From GCA-003244245 sp050699635 (GTDB lineage Bacteria; Actinomycetota; Actinomycetes; Mycobacteriales; Pseudonocardiaceae), in assembly GCA_050699635.1 (NCBI GenBank), contig JBOHFK010000005.1, positions 43,392 through 107,391 on the forward strand: a stretch of 64,000 bases of DNA. The letters are read 5' to 3'. Made by a program: the position numbers and the translations under genes. Under the pieces are notes generated by a model that did not search any database, had not been told where the DNA came from, and was given only the letters and a program-made list of their open reading frames with translations. Of this stretch, positions 1 to 8,820 are shown one piece after another (position 1 is the first letter of the stretch; the number at the start of each line of letters is the position of its first letter).

Positions 1-244
1 CTAATTGGCCGGTGCTCATCGCCTCCTGCACATTAACACCTGCTTCGGCGAGCCGCCTGAGATGCTCTTCCCGTCGCTCGGGATCAATGAGATGGAAGGC
101 TCTGTCACCCCGATCTAAACCATCCTTGATGAACGGGCGAAGCACGCGGTAATGCTCATCGAAGCCATTGAAGAATGCACAAATATGACGATACTGACCA
201 AAAGTGCTCTCGGTAAACTGCGGGGATTGCGAGGTGATGTCCAT
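1..244 (-). CDS. MEDS-domain protein, N-terminal 81 residues (runs off the window start)
   Basis: An open frame on the minus strand starts with ATG at 244-242, preceded by GAAGGTGAG, and continues past base 1, so only about 81 residues are visible. The stretch CAFFNGFDEHYRVLRPFI followed by GLDRGDRAFHLIDPE matches the start of the MEDS (DcmR-type sensory) domain, which in actinobacteria is usually fused to, or sits beside, anti-sigma or STAS-type regulatory proteins. A role as an input module of a stress-signalling regulator is inferred from the family; the C-terminal output domain lies outside the window. No membrane segment is visible. The 5' side is a long non-coding region with a direct repeat. 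Confidence 0.75.
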   Translation of the reverse strand, partial: MDITSQSPQFTESTFGQYRHICAFFNGFDEHYRVLRPFIKDGLDRGDRAFHLIDPERREEHLRRLAEAGVNVQEAMSTGQL

Positions 245-768
245 TTTCTCACCTTCACGAAGCAGGAGCCGCGTTCCAGCCCGGCGGACCGAGTCTGGCG
301 TCGCCCGACTCGGTCCCGCACATGGCTCACAGCGCTGTGACTAACCCCAAGACACTTTACCTCCTTGTTGTCGCCGCTGTCGACGTGACGGCGCTCTTGG
401 CCGCTATGATGGCCATCGCTATCCGCCTCGCTAAATCGGTCAAAACGGGCACAAACTTCGCTAAATCGGTCAAACTCCATCAATCTCTACGGCCACCCGC
501 CCGCGGGACCTGGCCCGCCTGATCAGCGGCATCAACGGGGCCAGCGCGGAGCCATATTCCGGCTGGCAGGAAACAAAGAATCCAGCTGTCCAGGAACGCA
601 GATGGGTGGTGGCCCTGACGACACGTGTCCGCCGCGAGACGAAACTCGACGCTGGAATGTCATCGCTGATACCGAAGGTCACCCACATGCTCCCCAAAAG
701 CCACAGATGTGGTCCCTTCACTGCTGGCCGGGAGTACGCCGTCTGGTTCCACACCGAAGGAGTCACCA
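245..768. other. Intergenic region with no confident gene
   Basis: This 520-base stretch separates the divergent MEDS and DUF1918 genes. It contains a pair of 17-bp direct repeats (annotated separately). A plus-strand frame is open from about 462 to 833 and reads like coding sequence in places (for example SGINGASAEPYSGWQ), but it has no credible start or ribosome site and no family I recognise. It may be a remnant. Other open frames here are short and overlap each other. Confidence 0.4.
428..474. repeat. 17-bp tandem direct repeat, two copies, 30-bp period
   Basis: The sequence TCGCTAAATCGGTCAAA occurs exactly at 428-444 and again at 458-474, so the copies start 30 bp apart (about three helical turns). 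They lie roughly 185-230 bp upstream of the MEDS gene start. Such phased direct repeats can be regulator-binding sites; that role is inference only. Confidence 0.6.
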
Positions 769-1371
769 ATGACCGCACGGGTTGGCGACGAAATCATGAT
801 CACGCCCCAGGAGCTGACCGAGCCGGTGCGTGAGGGCCAGATCCGGCAAGTCCGTCACGATCCCGGTGGCGTCGTCTATCTCGTGCAATGGACTGACACC
901 GGTCACGAGAGCCTGCTCCCGCACGGGCCGGACGTGGTGATCAAACACCGGCACCCGCGCGGCAATAAGGCGGTCACCAGAGGGGAAACCCAGTTGCCGT
1001 CGTGGCTACGGCATCCTCTGGCGCAGGGTCACGATCGAGACCTGGAGCGACGGCAACAGGTTCGGTATGAGCACCTTGCCCGGCGGGTGGAGGAAATCAT
1101 CGCCGGGCTCGGGTTGACCCAGAGCGACTTCAGCATCGCTGCCGGCCGGGTCTTCCACATTCCGCAGGTGGTCTCGGTGGACCCCGGCCCACCGGTGGGG
1201 TTGGATATCCGCATACTTCTGGGCCAGTCGCCCGACGACTTTTCCGCGCACGCTGCGGCGATCGCGTACGACCTCGGTATGGCCGAGGTCCGAGTAGTCC
1301 CGCTCGGGCCCTCTGTCATCCGGCTGGAACTGCTGCCGCACGACAGCCTTCCCAGGCCACCGAGCCGGTGA
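769..1371 (+). CDS. DUF1918-domain protein with FtsK-alpha-like C-terminal region
   Basis: 200 residues. The ATG at 769 is chosen because AAGGAG lies 7 bases upstream; an in-frame ATG at 709 has no such site. Residues 1-60 are a DUF1918 domain (VGDEIMI near the start, then VQWTDTGHESLLPHGPD), a small SH3-like fold common in actinobacteria with no assigned function. After a linker, residues 105-195 (RRVEEIIAGLGL ... AIAYDLGMAEVRVVPLGPSV) resemble the alpha/orienting region that precedes the motor in FtsK/SpoIIIE-type translocases, but no ATPase follows. The domain pairing is visible; the FtsK resemblance is my judgement. It stands alone, 81 bases ahead of zwf on the same strand. Confidence 0.7.
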   Translation: MTARVGDEIMITPQELTEPVREGQIRQVRHDPGGVVYLVQWTDTGHESLLPHGPDVVIKHRHPRGNKAVTRGETQLPSWLRHPLAQGHDRDLERRQQVRYEHLARRVEEIIAGLGLTQSDFSIAAGRVFHIPQVVSVDPGPPVGLDIRILLGQSPDDFSAHAAAIAYDLGMAEVRVVPLGPSVIRLELLPHDSLPRPPSR

Positions 1372-1452
1372 CGACCAGTCGGGCCGGTAGCGTCGGTTGC
1401 GGGCCCAGGCGCGTGCGCGTGCTGCCGAGCCGTCGTCAAAGGAGGCTGTGCC

Positions 1453-2862
1453 GTGTCTGAGCTTGGCCGCGTGTCCGACTCCACCGTCTTCGTGCTCTAC
1501 GGCGCTACTGGAGATCTCGCTCGTCGGATGGTGCTACCGGCCTTCTTCCGCCTGGCCCAGGCGGGGCTGCTGCCGCACGACTGGCGACTGATCGGCAACG
1601 GCCGTGGCGACGTGAGCCATGAGGACTTTCGGGCGCGCGTGCACGACGCGTTGACCGAGTTCGGACCGCAACCCGATGAGGGCCCGTGGGAGGAGTTCTG
1701 CTCCCGGCTGCGCTTCGCCGGCGGCGGCTTCTCGGCGGACAACCCGGGGAGCCTGCTCGAAGTCTTCAGCGATGCGGAACGCGAGCTGGGTGGTCGCCCG
1801 CAGCGGGTGCACTACTTCGCCGTGCCACCCACGGCGTTCGAGCCACTCACCCGGGGCCTGGGCCGGCACGGGCTCGCCGCGCGGTCCCGGGTGGTCTTCG
1901 AGAAACCATTCGGCACCTCCCTGGGCTCCTTCCATGCGCTCGACCTCGGGGTCCATCAGGTCCTCGATGAGTCCCAGGTGTACCGGATCGACCACTTCCT
2001 GGGCAAGGAGGCCACCCAGGACCTCCACGCCGTGCGCTTCGGAAACGGGCTGTTCAGCGGGGTATGGGATCGCTCCCACGTGGCTGCGGTGCAGGTCGAC
2101 GTGCCCGAGACCCTCGACGTGGCGGACCGTGCCACGTTCTATGACAGCACGGGCGCGGTGCTCGACATGCTCGTCACCCACCTGTTCCAGGTGGCCGCCG
2201 AGGTCGCCATGGAACCGCCGGCCAGCTTCGGCGCCGACGACCTGGCGGCCGCCCGGGAGGCGGTGATCGGTGCGTTTCGCCCACTGGAGCCGGACGACGT
2301 GGTGCTCGGCCAGTTCGAGGGCTACCGCGACATCGACGGTGTCGCCGGCGACTCCCGCACCGAGACGTTCGTCGCGGCCCGGTTGTGGGTCGACACCGAG
2401 CGCTGGCACGGCGTCCCGTTCCTGCTGCGCACCGGTAAGCGGTTGGCGGCATCGCGCCAGCAGGTGAGCCTGGTATTCCGCCAGCCCGCCGCTGCGGTGC
2501 ACGAGCTGCCTGCGGTGGGCAACGTCTTGACGTTCGACCTTGCCGGTGATGGCGAGCTGGACCTGTCGCTCGTCGTCAAGGAACCCGGTCCCGATCTGAC
2601 GCTCAGCACGGCGCACACCTCGCTGCCGCTAAGGGCAGTGCCGGGAGGACATCCGCTGCCGCCCTACGTTCGGCTGATCCACGACGTGCTGCTCGGTGAC
2701 CGTTCGTTGTTCACCCGTCCAGACGGTTTGGAACACGTCTGGCAGGTGGCCGGCGCGCTGCTCGCCGGCAAGCCAGAGCCGGTGATCTATCCGAAGGGCT
2801 CGTGGGGGCCGGCCGAGGCGGATCGGCTCGCCGAGCCCATCGGCTGGCTCCTCAGGTCCTGA
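1453..2862 (+). CDS. zwf: Glucose-6-phosphate dehydrogenase
   Basis: 469 residues. It oxidises glucose-6-phosphate to 6-phosphogluconolactone with NADP+, the entry step of the oxidative pentose phosphate pathway, in the cytoplasm. The nucleotide-binding loop GATGDL is at residues 17-22 and the active-site signature RIDHFLGKE at 178-186, with the FEKPFG motif before it. The GTG start at 1453 has GGAGG 7 bases upstream. It is about 40 residues shorter than the commonest form, mainly in loops. It is not beside opcA, tal or pgl as in many actinobacterial zwf operons, so it may be an extra, stress-linked copy; transketolase and Pgi genes lie elsewhere in the window. Confidence 0.93.
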   Translation: MSELGRVSDSTVFVLYGATGDLARRMVLPAFFRLAQAGLLPHDWRLIGNGRGDVSHEDFRARVHDALTEFGPQPDEGPWEEFCSRLRFAGGGFSADNPGSLLEVFSDAERELGGRPQRVHYFAVPPTAFEPLTRGLGRHGLAARSRVVFEKPFGTSLGSFHALDLGVHQVLDESQVYRIDHFLGKEATQDLHAVRFGNGLFSGVWDRSHVAAVQVDVPETLDVADRATFYDSTGAVLDMLVTHLFQVAAEVAMEPPASFGADDLAAAREAVIGAFRPLEPDDVVLGQFEGYRDIDGVAGDSRTETFVAARLWVDTERWHGVPFLLRTGKRLAASRQQVSLVFRQPAAAVHELPAVGNVLTFDLAGDGELDLSLVVKEPGPDLTLSTAHTSLPLRAVPGGHPLPPYVRLIHDVLLGDRSLFTRPDGLEHVWQVAGALLAGKPEPVIYPKGSWGPAEADRLAEPIGWLLRS

Positions 2863-2915
2863 GCCGCCGCCCGGCCGGACCGGCACGGCGGCCGAGAGCA
2901 CGGTCATGTCGATGC

Positions 2916-3010
2916 CAGCTAGCAGGTATCTCCGGGTTCCCGCCGGCGGGAATGGCAAATGGGCGCTGGTGTCGAAGACGAACGGGCGCTCGAGGGCCAC
3001 TTTGGGAGGC
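2916..3010 (+). promoter_or_regulatory. Shared upstream module, family A copy 1 (upstream of catalase)
   Basis: This stretch begins GCTAGCAGGTATC at 2918 and is clearly related to 10619-10710, and in reverse orientation to 44555-44640 and, more weakly, 50787-50880. Each copy ends about 45-60 bp before a start codon. It contains a CCCGCCGGCGGGAA dyad at 2939-2952 and an ECF-sigma-like promoter pattern: GGAAT (2949-2953), 17 bases, GTC (2971-2973). The promoter reading is inference; the repetition and placement are visible. Confidence 0.6.
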
Positions 3011-3066
3011 ATGACCTTCCCGCGCCGCTACCACGGCACGTTTCATTCCGACGAGGAGGCAACACA

Positions 3067-4527
3067 GTGACCACCATCGACCCCAAAACGCAGACGACTG
3101 ATGCCGGTATCCCGATTGAGAGCGACGAGTACTCGCTGACCGTCGGCCGGGACGGCCCGATCCTGTTGCAGGATAGCTATCTCATCGAGCAGATGGCGAA
3201 TTTCAACCGCGAGCGCATCCCGGAGCGCCAGCCGCACGCCAAGGGTAGTGGCGCTTTTGGTCGGTTCGTGGTGACCCACGACGTCAGTGCCTACACCAAG
3301 GCCGCGGTGTTCCAGCCGAACACCACCACGGACATGGTGGCTCGGTTTTCCACGGTGGCCGGAGAGCGTGGCAGCCCCGACATGTGGCGTGACCTGCGCG
3401 GTTTCGCGATGAGGTTTTACACCACCGAGGGCAACTATGACCTGGTCGGCAACGACACACCGGTCTTTTTCATGCGTGATCCGTTGCACTTCCAGAACTT
3501 CATCCGCTCCCAGAAACGCCGCGCCGACAACAACCTGCGCAGCAATGACATGCAATGGGACTTCTGGACGCTGTTACCGCAGACCTGCCACCAGGTCACC
3601 TGGCTGATGGGTGACCGGGGCTTCCCGCGCACCTGGCGGCACATGAACGGCTACTCCAGCCACACCTACATGTGGGTCAACCCCGCCGGTGAGAAGTTCT
3701 GGGTGAAATACCACTTCATGACCAACCAGGGCATCGAGTTCTTCACCCAGGAAGAGGGCGACCGCCTGGCCGGCACCGAGCCTGACTACCACACCCGTGA
3801 CCTGTTTGACGCGATCAAGCGCGGGGACCACCCCAGCTGGACGCTCAAGATGCAGATCATGCCGTTCGAGGAGGCCAAGACCTACCGGTTCAACCCCTTC
3901 GACTTGACCAAGGTGTGGCCGCACAGTGACTACCCGCTCATCGAGGTCGGCCAGATGATCCTGGACCGCAACGCCACCGACAACCACAGCGAGATCGAGC
4001 AGGTCGCCTTCCAACCCAACAACCTCGTACCCGGCATCGGCGCCAGCCCGGACCGGATACTGCTCGCCCGGCTGTTCTCCTACGCCGACGCCGCCCGCGC
4101 CCGCCTGGGTGTCAACTACCACCACATCCCAGTCAACGCACCGAAGTGCCCGGTGCACAGCTACAGCAAAGACGGCGTGATGCGGATCCACAACGTCACC
4201 GACCCGGTGTATTGGCCCAACTCCTACGATGGCCCGCGCGCCGACGTCGCCCGCTACGGCGAGCCGGCGGGGTGGCACTCCGACGGGGACATGATGCACG
4301 CCGCCTACACCCTGCACGCCGAAGACGACGACTGGGGCCAGGCCGGCAGCCTGGTCCGTGACGTTATGGACGACGCCGCCCGCACCAGGCTGGTCAACAA
4401 CACCGTGGGCCAGCTCCTCAACGGCGTCAGCGAGAAAGTCCTGCTCCGTGCCTTCGGCTACTTGCGCAACGTCGACAAAGACTATGGCGACCGCGTCGAG
4501 CAGGGCGTCCGCGCGGCACAGTCCTGA
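3067..4527 (+). CDS. katA: Monofunctional haem catalase (small subunit, clade 3)
   Basis: 486 residues. It dismutates hydrogen peroxide to water and oxygen in the cytoplasm. The distal histidine is H57 in ERQPHAKGSGAFG, the partner asparagine is N129 in NDTPVFFMRDP, and the proximal haem-ligand tyrosine is Y339 in RLFSYADAARARLG. The length matches small-subunit catalases. The GTG start at 3067 follows GAGGAGG by 7 bases; the frame is open further upstream but without a better start. A shared ECF-like promoter module lies directly upstream and a strong GC hairpin directly downstream, so it is probably transcribed alone under stress control. Confidence 0.95.
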   Translation: MTTIDPKTQTTDAGIPIESDEYSLTVGRDGPILLQDSYLIEQMANFNRERIPERQPHAKGSGAFGRFVVTHDVSAYTKAAVFQPNTTTDMVARFSTVAGERGSPDMWRDLRGFAMRFYTTEGNYDLVGNDTPVFFMRDPLHFQNFIRSQKRRADNNLRSNDMQWDFWTLLPQTCHQVTWLMGDRGFPRTWRHMNGYSSHTYMWVNPAGEKFWVKYHFMTNQGIEFFTQEEGDRLAGTEPDYHTRDLFDAIKRGDHPSWTLKMQIMPFEEAKTYRFNPFDLTKVWPHSDYPLIEVGQMILDRNATDNHSEIEQVAFQPNNLVPGIGASPDRILLARLFSYADAARARLGVNYHHIPVNAPKCPVHSYSKDGVMRIHNVTDPVYWPNSYDGPRADVARYGEPAGWHSDGDMMHAAYTLHAEDDDWGQAGSLVRDVMDDAARTRLVNNTVGQLLNGVSEKVLLRAFGYLRNVDKDYGDRVEQGVRAAQS

Positions 4528-4555
4528 CCGCGCCCAGCTGATCCGGCCAGACCAG

Positions 4556-4582
4556 GGGCCCGGCGCGGGGGGCGCCGGGCCC
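4556..4582 (+). terminator. GC-rich terminator-like hairpin after catalase
   Basis: A perfect 11-bp inverted repeat (GGGCCCGGCGC at 4556-4566, its complement at 4572-4582) with a five-G loop begins 29 bases after the catalase stop. It lacks a T-run, as is common for actinobacterial terminators. Confidence 0.65.
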
Positions 4583-4632
4583 TTACCACCTCAGCCTGCG
4601 CCTTATCCAGTAACTACCACCAGGAGACCAAC

Positions 4633-5271
4633 ATGTCTGAACGCATTGCCGGCATCGACATCCCGGACAGCCGGCTGGCCAGCGAAGCCACCGAACTGGT
4701 CCGTGACGTCGCCAGCCCGCTGTTGTTCCACCACTCACGCCGGGTCTTCCTGTTCGGTTCGCTGCAGGGCAACCGACGCGGCCTGACCGCCGACCCGGAG
4801 CTGCTCTACGTCGGCGCGATGTTCCACGACCTGGGCCTCACCGAGAAATACCGCCGCACCGACCAGCGCTTCGAGATCGACGGCGCCGACGAGGCCCGCC
4901 GTTTCCTCACCGCACACGGCCTGCCCGAGGAGCGTATCCGCCTGGCCTGGCTGGGCATCGCACTGCACACCACCCCGGAAACCCCCTACCACCTGGAGCC
5001 CGAGGTTGCCCTGGTCAGCGCCGGCGTGGACACCGACGTACTCGGCATCGGCTACGCCGACCTCGATAGCACCCTCATCGACGCCGTCGTCCGCGCGCAC
5101 CCGCGGCCTGATTTCAAACGGCAGATCCTGCAGGCGTTCACAGACGGCATGAAGGACCGGCCCGACACCACCTTCGGCACGATGAACGACGACGTGCTTG
5201 CCCACTTCGTGCCCGGCTTCGTCCGGGGCGATTTCGTTCAGGTCATCGAGGAGTCCGACTGGCCCGAATAG
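4633..5271 (+). CDS. HD-domain metal-dependent phosphohydrolase-like protein
   Basis: 212 residues starting at an ATG with CAGGAG 6 bases upstream. The HD pair is H65-D66 (AMFHDLGL), preceded by a histidine-bearing helix (FHHSRRVFLFG, residues 37-47), the arrangement seen in HD-family hydrolases close to cyanamide hydratase-like proteins. The substrate cannot be told from sequence. It has no transmembrane segment. It sits between catalase and a tautomerase on the same strand with short gaps, so it may belong to a small detoxification cluster, though the hairpin after catalase probably separates it from that gene. Confidence 0.8.
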   Translation: MSERIAGIDIPDSRLASEATELVRDVASPLLFHHSRRVFLFGSLQGNRRGLTADPELLYVGAMFHDLGLTEKYRRTDQRFEIDGADEARRFLTAHGLPEERIRLAWLGIALHTTPETPYHLEPEVALVSAGVDTDVLGIGYADLDSTLIDAVVRAHPRPDFKRQILQAFTDGMKDRPDTTFGTMNDDVLAHFVPGFVRGDFVQVIEESDWPE

Positions 5272-5319
5272 CGGGTACCGCCTCTCCAGCACCGATTCAT
5301 TGGGCCCGGAAGGAAAGTC

Positions 5320-5712
5320 ATGCCTCTGCTGTACTTCGATGTCATCGAAGGCCGAGAACCTGGTGAGATCAAAGCGCTGCTCGACACAGCGCACGCAGCC
5401 ATGGTGGAGGCGTTCGGAGTGCCCGAGCGGGACCGGTACCAGGTCGTGAACAGCCACCCCGCTGGCGAGATCGTCGCACTCGACACCGGTCTGGGCATTG
5501 ATCGGTCCGACCAGCTGGTCATCATTCACGTGGTCAGCCGCAGGCGCACCCGCGCGCAGAAGGAGAGGCTCTACGCGCTGCTGGCCGAGCGGCTGAAACG
5601 CGACTGCGGTCTCGACCCGGCCGATCTGGTCGTTTCGGTGTCCGAGAACGACGATGAAGATTGGTCCTTCGGATTGGGTCGAGCTCAATTCCTGACCGGA
5701 GAGTTGCACTGA
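5320..5712 (+). CDS. Tautomerase-family protein (MSAD/4-oxalocrotonate tautomerase superfamily)
   Basis: 130 residues beginning Met-Pro, so Pro2 becomes the amino-terminal catalytic base typical of this superfamily. GGAAGG lies 7 bases before the ATG. The length and the VSENDDEDWSFG region fit the fused-repeat MSAD-like group, which tautomerises or hydrates small keto acids; the physiological substrate is unknown. It lies 48 bases after the HD-domain gene and is probably co-transcribed with it. It converges on hemA, whose stop lies 90 bases away. Confidence 0.8.
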   Translation: MPLLYFDVIEGREPGEIKALLDTAHAAMVEAFGVPERDRYQVVNSHPAGEIVALDTGLGIDRSDQLVIIHVVSRRRTRAQKERLYALLAERLKRDCGLDPADLVVSVSENDDEDWSFGLGRAQFLTGELH

Positions 5713-5801
5713 CCAGGAGTACCGCACTGGTCACCCACGGCGCACTCCCAGTGAGCTACCTGCAGACCGATATCGCAGTACAGACCGGCCTGACCTCGAC
5801 A

Positions 5802-7169
5802 TCACCCTGTTCCCCCGTCCGGCCCGAACGGATCAATCCCGGACGCCCTGCGGACCGGCGCGGTGATGGCGGCCACGGCCTGCGGATCCAGTTCGAACAA
5901 CTCTCGTAACGCGTCGGCGTAGGCCTGCCCCCCACCGGCCTTGGCGAGTTGTTTGACCCGCACCGTGGGGGCGTGCAAGAGCTTGTCGACCACGCGGCGC
6001 ACGGTCCGGGTCAGCTCGGTGCGCAGTGCCGAATCAAGACCCGGTAGCCGACCATCCAGCCGCAGTAGCTCCGCATCCACCACGTCAGCAGCCCGCTTGC
6101 GCAGCGCCGCAACCGTCGGGATGACGTCCGCGGAACGCTGGGCCAACAGGTAGCTGCGCACTTCCTGAGCGACCAGGTGCCGGGCGCTGTCCACCCCGCC
6201 CGACCCCGTGCCGCACTGCCCCACCCGGCGCGCCACAGTGGTGAGATCCAGCAAGGTCACACCGGGCACGTCAGCCACCCCGGGCTCGACATTGCGGGGC
6301 AACCCCAGGTCGCACACCACCAGCGGGCGCCGCCGGTTGTTCATGGCGTTGGCCACGTGCTCGATACTGAGCACCGCGCCGGTGGCGCCCGTGCAACAGA
6401 CCACCAGGTCCACCGTGGCCAGGGCGGTGGTCAGGCCGTCCATGGAGACAACGCGGGCGGGGGTGCCCTCGGCCTGGCACAGCGCGGCCAGCCGCTGCGC
6501 GCTGTCCGGCGTGCGATTGGCCAGGACTATCTCGGCGACCCCGGCCCTGCGCAACTGCGCCGTGGCCAGGCCGCTCAGGGAACCAGCGCCGAGCACCAGC
6601 ACCCGCCGACCAGCCAGGCCCGCCCGGTCCGGACCAGCCAGCGCGGCGGCCGCCGCGGCGAGGGCTTCGGAGACCACCGAGGCCCCCGCGGCGTCGACGC
6701 CCGTCTCGCTGTGGACCCGTTTGCCGACCCGCAGCGCCTGCTGCGCGACGTCGTGCAGCGTGTGTCCCACGGCGCCGGCCTGCTCAGCGCCGGCGTACGC
6801 GGTGCGCAGTTGACCAAGGATCTGCGGCTCGCCAACGACCATCGAGTCGAGCCCGGCGGCCACGGAGAACAGGTGCTCCACACCGGCCGCTGCGTAGTGC
6901 ACGTAGAGGTATTCGGACAGGTCGTTCGGCGTCATCGCGCACCGGTAGGCAAGTACATCAGTGATATCGGCCAGCCCACCATGAAAAGCTGGTACCACCG
7001 CATAGACCTCGACCCGGTTGCAGGTGGACAGCAGCAGCGCTTCTGTGACGTGCTCACGCTCGAGTAGCTGGTGCATGACCTTGCCGGCGTCCGCGCAGGA
7101 CACCGCGACTCGCTCCAGCACGTCCACCGGTGCGCTGCGGTGGGACAGCCCCACGACCAGCAGACTCAT
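5802..7169 (-). CDS. hemA: Glutamyl-tRNA reductase
   Basis: 455 residues. It reduces the glutamate of Glu-tRNA to glutamate-1-semialdehyde with NADPH, the first committed step of C5 tetrapyrrole synthesis. The catalytic cysteine is C50 in LLLSTCNRVEVY, the AGLDSMVVGEPQILGQ motif follows at about residue 105, and the NADPH Rossmann loop VLGAGSLSGLA is near residue 195. The length is normal. The ATG overlaps the stop of a 24-codon ORF by four bases (ATGA), implying coupled translation. No other haem genes are beside it, so this may be a stand-alone or second copy serving the haem enzymes nearby (catalase, DyP, cytochrome bd). Confidence 0.93.
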   Translation of the reverse strand: MSLLVVGLSHRSAPVDVLERVAVSCADAGKVMHQLLEREHVTEALLLSTCNRVEVYAVVPAFHGGLADITDVLAYRCAMTPNDLSEYLYVHYAAAGVEHLFSVAAGLDSMVVGEPQILGQLRTAYAGAEQAGAVGHTLHDVAQQALRVGKRVHSETGVDAAGASVVSEALAAAAAALAGPDRAGLAGRRVLVLGAGSLSGLATAQLRRAGVAEIVLANRTPDSAQRLAALCQAEGTPARVVSMDGLTTALATVDLVVCCTGATGAVLSIEHVANAMNNRRRPLVVCDLGLPRNVEPGVADVPGVTLLDLTTVARRVGQCGTGSGGVDSARHLVAQEVRSYLLAQRSADVIPTVAALRKRAADVVDAELLRLDGRLPGLDSALRTELTRTVRRVVDKLLHAPTVRVKQLAKAGGGQAYADALRELFELDPQAVAAITAPVRRASGIDPFGPDGGTG

Positions 7170-7240
7170 CGGCCCACCGCCACCGGATCCACCGGCACAG
7201 CGGCCCCACGATCGCCGATTCTCGTGCCGAAGTCGCTCAT
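7166..7240 (-). CDS. 24-residue leader ORF overlapping hemA
   Basis: A short ORF (ATG at 7240-7238, stop TGA at 7168-7166) preceded by an excellent ribosome site, GGAGGGAGG. Its stop overlaps the hemA ATG as ATGA. The peptide begins MSDFGTRIGDRG and ends VAVGR; I recognise no domain. The strong site here and the lack of one for hemA itself suggest that ribosomes enter at the leader and re-initiate on hemA. It could be a leader peptide, or the residue of a larger upstream gene such as rex, which often precedes hemA in actinobacteria; the latter is speculation. Confidence 0.5.
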   Translation of the reverse strand: MSDFGTRIGDRGAAVPVDPVAVGR

Positions 7241-7484
7241 CCGAGCCTCCCTCCGCGTGCGCCGGACCGAGCCGGACCCGTCCGCTCGTGCTGTTCCATG
7301 ATCGCGCCTTGGGCTGCTCACGTCTTCACGGCCAGCGCTGAACTTCAGTACCGGTCAGCAGGACTCTGAAGACTGCCGCCAGCACCAGAGCACGACGGGC
7401 GCTAGCAGTGATGTTGCGCCATGGAATCAACGCCACGCTGTCTGTGGCGAAGCGTGACGGAACGATCGACTGGGGGAGCCGGTG

Positions 7485-8750
7485 ATGAGCGGGTTGCGCC
7501 CCTTCCAGCGGCGGTTCTTTCTCCAGGGCGTTGCCGGTGGCGTGGCTGGCGCGGTGGTGGCGGGCTCGGTGATCCCTGGTGTGGCTCGGGCGGCCACGCA
7601 GGACGACTACAACTTGGAGGAGACCCGAGAAGGGCTGCGGGCCGTCCCGTTCTACGGTCGGAATCAGGCGGGTATCGCCACTGCGCCCCAGACGGCCGCC
7701 ACTTTCCTGGCCTTCGATGTGACCGCGGCCAACCGTGGCGAGCTGACCGCGTTATTGCGCGCGCTCACCGCGCGCGCTGCGTTCCTGACCGCGGGCGGCA
7801 CTGCGCCGCCGACCTCCCCGACCTCGGCGCCCTCCGACGACCGGTTGCTCGGTCCCACGGTGCTGCCCGACGATCTCACGGTCACCGTCGGCCTCGGCGC
7901 CTCACTGTTTGATGGGCGTTACGGATTGGGGCCGAGCAAGCCGGCCCAGCTCGAGACCATGGGTGCGTTCGCCCACGACAACCTGGATCCGGTGATCAGC
8001 AACGGTGACCTGCTCGTGCAGCTGTGTGCTGGGCACCGCGACACCGTGGGGCACGCCATGCTCGACATTCTCGCCCACACCGGCGGTGGCATGCGGTTGC
8101 GGTGGCGTATCGACGGGTTCCGGTTCCCGCCGCGTCCGGTGGGCATCCCGCGCGACTGGATGGGCTTTAAGGACGGCATCACCAATCCCGACACCACCAA
8201 CGTCACACAGATGAACCAGCAGGTCTGGGTGCAGCCCGGTACGCCCGAACCGGCCTGGACAGCGGGGGGCAGCTACCAGGTGGTGCGCATCATCCGGATG
8301 CTCCTGGACAAGTGGAATGTCGTCCCCGTCGGGGAGCAGGAGCGGATCTTCGGTCGGCGCAAGGTCAGCGGCGCGCCGTTGTATGTGACCTCGCCGACCG
8401 CCTCGGACAACCTGGACCCCCTCTACACCAACGACCCCCAGGGTCTGCTCACCCCGCTGAATTGCCACATCCGCCTGGCCAACCCTCAAACTCCGCAGAC
8501 CGCGGCCACCAGCGCGATTCTGCGTCGCAGTTTCCAGTACGACCGCAGCCCCGATGTGGCGGGCAACCCGGACATGGGGCACGTGTTCTGCTGCTTCCAG
8601 CAGCAACTGGCCACCTACATCGCCATGCAGACCCGGCTGGAGGCCGAAATGCTGGTGCCGTTCATCAGTCCCATCGGTGGGGGCTACTTCTTCACGCTTC
8701 CCGGGGTGAGCGACGCGCAGGACTACTACGGCCGTGCACTGCTGACCTGA
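7485..8750 (+). CDS. Tat-exported DyP-type peroxidase
   Basis: 421 residues counted from the ATG at 7485, six bases after GGGGAG; a GTG just before it is possible. The N-terminus has a twin-arginine signal (QRRFFLQG, then a hydrophobic run to about residue 37, ending GVARAA), so the folded haem enzyme should be exported. The DyP signature G-F-K-D-G is at residues 227-231, including the distal aspartate. These enzymes oxidise dyes and phenolics with peroxide or, in the EfeB branch, take part in haem-iron handling. The next two genes encode a beta-propeller and a VIT-like membrane protein on the same strand, which points to an extracytoplasmic iron or peroxide function. Confidence 0.9.
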   Translation: MSGLRPFQRRFFLQGVAGGVAGAVVAGSVIPGVARAATQDDYNLEETREGLRAVPFYGRNQAGIATAPQTAATFLAFDVTAANRGELTALLRALTARAAFLTAGGTAPPTSPTSAPSDDRLLGPTVLPDDLTVTVGLGASLFDGRYGLGPSKPAQLETMGAFAHDNLDPVISNGDLLVQLCAGHRDTVGHAMLDILAHTGGGMRLRWRIDGFRFPPRPVGIPRDWMGFKDGITNPDTTNVTQMNQQVWVQPGTPEPAWTAGGSYQVVRIIRMLLDKWNVVPVGEQERIFGRRKVSGAPLYVTSPTASDNLDPLYTNDPQGLLTPLNCHIRLANPQTPQTAATSAILRRSFQYDRSPDVAGNPDMGHVFCCFQQQLATYIAMQTRLEAEMLVPFISPIGGGYFFTLPGVSDAQDYYGRALLT

Positions 8751-8820
8751 TGCGCGTCCCTGACGACCGCGCTGGGTCACCGCCGGCGCAAAGGCTTTGC
8801 TGCAACGCAGAGGAGGACAG

